DNA of 64,000 nucleotides from Brevundimonas diminuta (GTDB taxonomy: Bacteria > Pseudomonadota > Alphaproteobacteria > Caulobacterales > Caulobacteraceae): positions 1,054,001 through 1,118,000 of the forward strand of contig NZ_CP073063.1 in the NCBI RefSeq assembly GCF_022654015.1, read 5' to 3'. The stretch's first letter is position 1, and every line of letters starts with the position of its first letter. Positions 63,796 to 64,000 of the stretch are shown piece by piece. The notes beneath the pieces are model-generated. The model ran no database searches and was not told the DNA's origin. It saw only the letters and a list, made by a program, of their open reading frames with translations. A program made the translations under genes and the position numbers.

Positions 63796-64000
63796 ATGGC
63801 CCGCCTTCCTCGCATCCTGCCCCTGATCGCCATCGCCATCGGCGGGGTCGTCGCCGTGCGCGCCGTCGGCGTCGCGCCTGGCCTGTTCGACGGGGCCAAG
63901 GCCTGGGCCGAGGAGGCGGTTCCCGCTGCGGCCGGCGCGCCGCCCAAGCCCGCCCTGCCGGGAACCTGTTCCGCCCTGTCGCCCGAGCAACTGGCCCAGC
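63796..64000 (+). CDS. MotE-like protein, N-terminal part (3' end outside window)
   Basis: The first 68 residues of a protein starting MARLPRILPLIAIAIGGVVA, which is one membrane helix with a short basic N-terminus, followed by a Pro/Ala-rich stretch (PAAAGAPPKPALPG) with a Cys. The order fliM - DUF6468 - this gene and the helix-plus-coil style fit the MotE/FliK-locus proteins of alphaproteobacteria. The frame is open to the right edge. Confidence 0.6.
   Translation, partial: MARLPRILPLIAIAIGGVVAVRAVGVAPGLFDGAKAWAEEAVPAAAGAPPKPALPGTCSALSPEQLAQ

Noticed and set aside
1-64000. CRISPR, tRNA, rRNA, prophage or insertion sequence
   Set aside because: No spaced direct repeats, no tRNA-like GTTCGAATC arms, and no transposase, integrase or phage structural motifs were seen on reading both strands.

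Overview
The window looks like the chromosome of a Caulobacterales member, most likely a Brevundimonas-type species. The evidence is the high GC content, the Caulobacter-type flagellar operon order (fliF-fliG-flbE/fliH-fliN-flbD, and flgF-flgG-flgA-flgH divergent from fliL-fliM), CtrA-type TTAA-N7-TTAA boxes, a sigma-54 flagellar promoter, and a GGAAC-N16-CGTT promoter of the alphaproteobacterial EcfG stress sigma factor. This assignment is inferred from gene content and order; no search was run. I see no rRNA, tRNA, CRISPR array, insertion sequence or prophage. No gap between genes exceeds 300 bases; the longest are 241 bases (10291-10531) and 237 bases (13868-14104).

Layout. 1-2387: end of an RND efflux pump gene and its NodT-type outer-membrane channel. 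2467-4554: large catalase, reverse strand. 4737-10290: murein and division cluster murC-murB-ddl-ftsQ-ftsA. 10532-13867: a 1111-residue TonB-dependent receptor placed between ftsA and ftsZ. 14105-16777: ftsZ and lpxC. 16820-22705: an RlaP-like nucleotidyltransferase, pgeF, midA, lgt, ubiK, a YbjN protein, proC and a small periplasmic protein. 22791-25861: an OmpR/EnvZ-type pair and ilvE. 25996-29729: a nucleoside transporter, a thioesterase, a DUF3253 protein, an Fe-S uracil-DNA glycosylase and a lipoprotein hydrolase. 29818-37960: the fliF operon to flbD, then a class A beta-lactamase, then flhA. 38023-41008: a three-gene signalling module (CHASE3 kinase, CheY-like regulator, receiver-HWE-type kinase). 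41023-44066: Nudix, CsbD, a secreted protein, a VWA protein and a GNAT enzyme. 44140-48990: a deacetylase-fold protein, a phosphatase-fold protein, and xseB-ispA-dxs (isoprenoid precursors). 49000-55473: a LysR regulator and an assimilatory sulfur locus, cysG-DUF2849-cysI-(DUF934::cysH)-cysK. 55484-58262: a DUF885 protein and two tandem secreted paralogs. 58405-64000: flgH-flgA-flgG-flgF and, divergently, fliL-fliM-DUF6468 and the start of a MotE-like gene.

How it fits together. The window joins envelope growth and division (mur/fts/lpxC/lgt), flagellar basal-body and switch assembly with its FlbD/sigma-54 control, and sulfur assimilation. CtrA-like boxes sit before ftsZ and fliF, as expected for cell-cycle control. 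The most notable points are the insertions into usually conserved clusters (TonB receptor between ftsA and ftsZ, nucleotidyltransferase after lpxC, beta-lactamase between flbD and flhA), a receiver-kinase gene with no ATG, GTG or TTG start able to encode its whole receiver domain, and a DUF934-APS reductase fusion. None of these is proven to be a new system; they are the best candidates for a second look.
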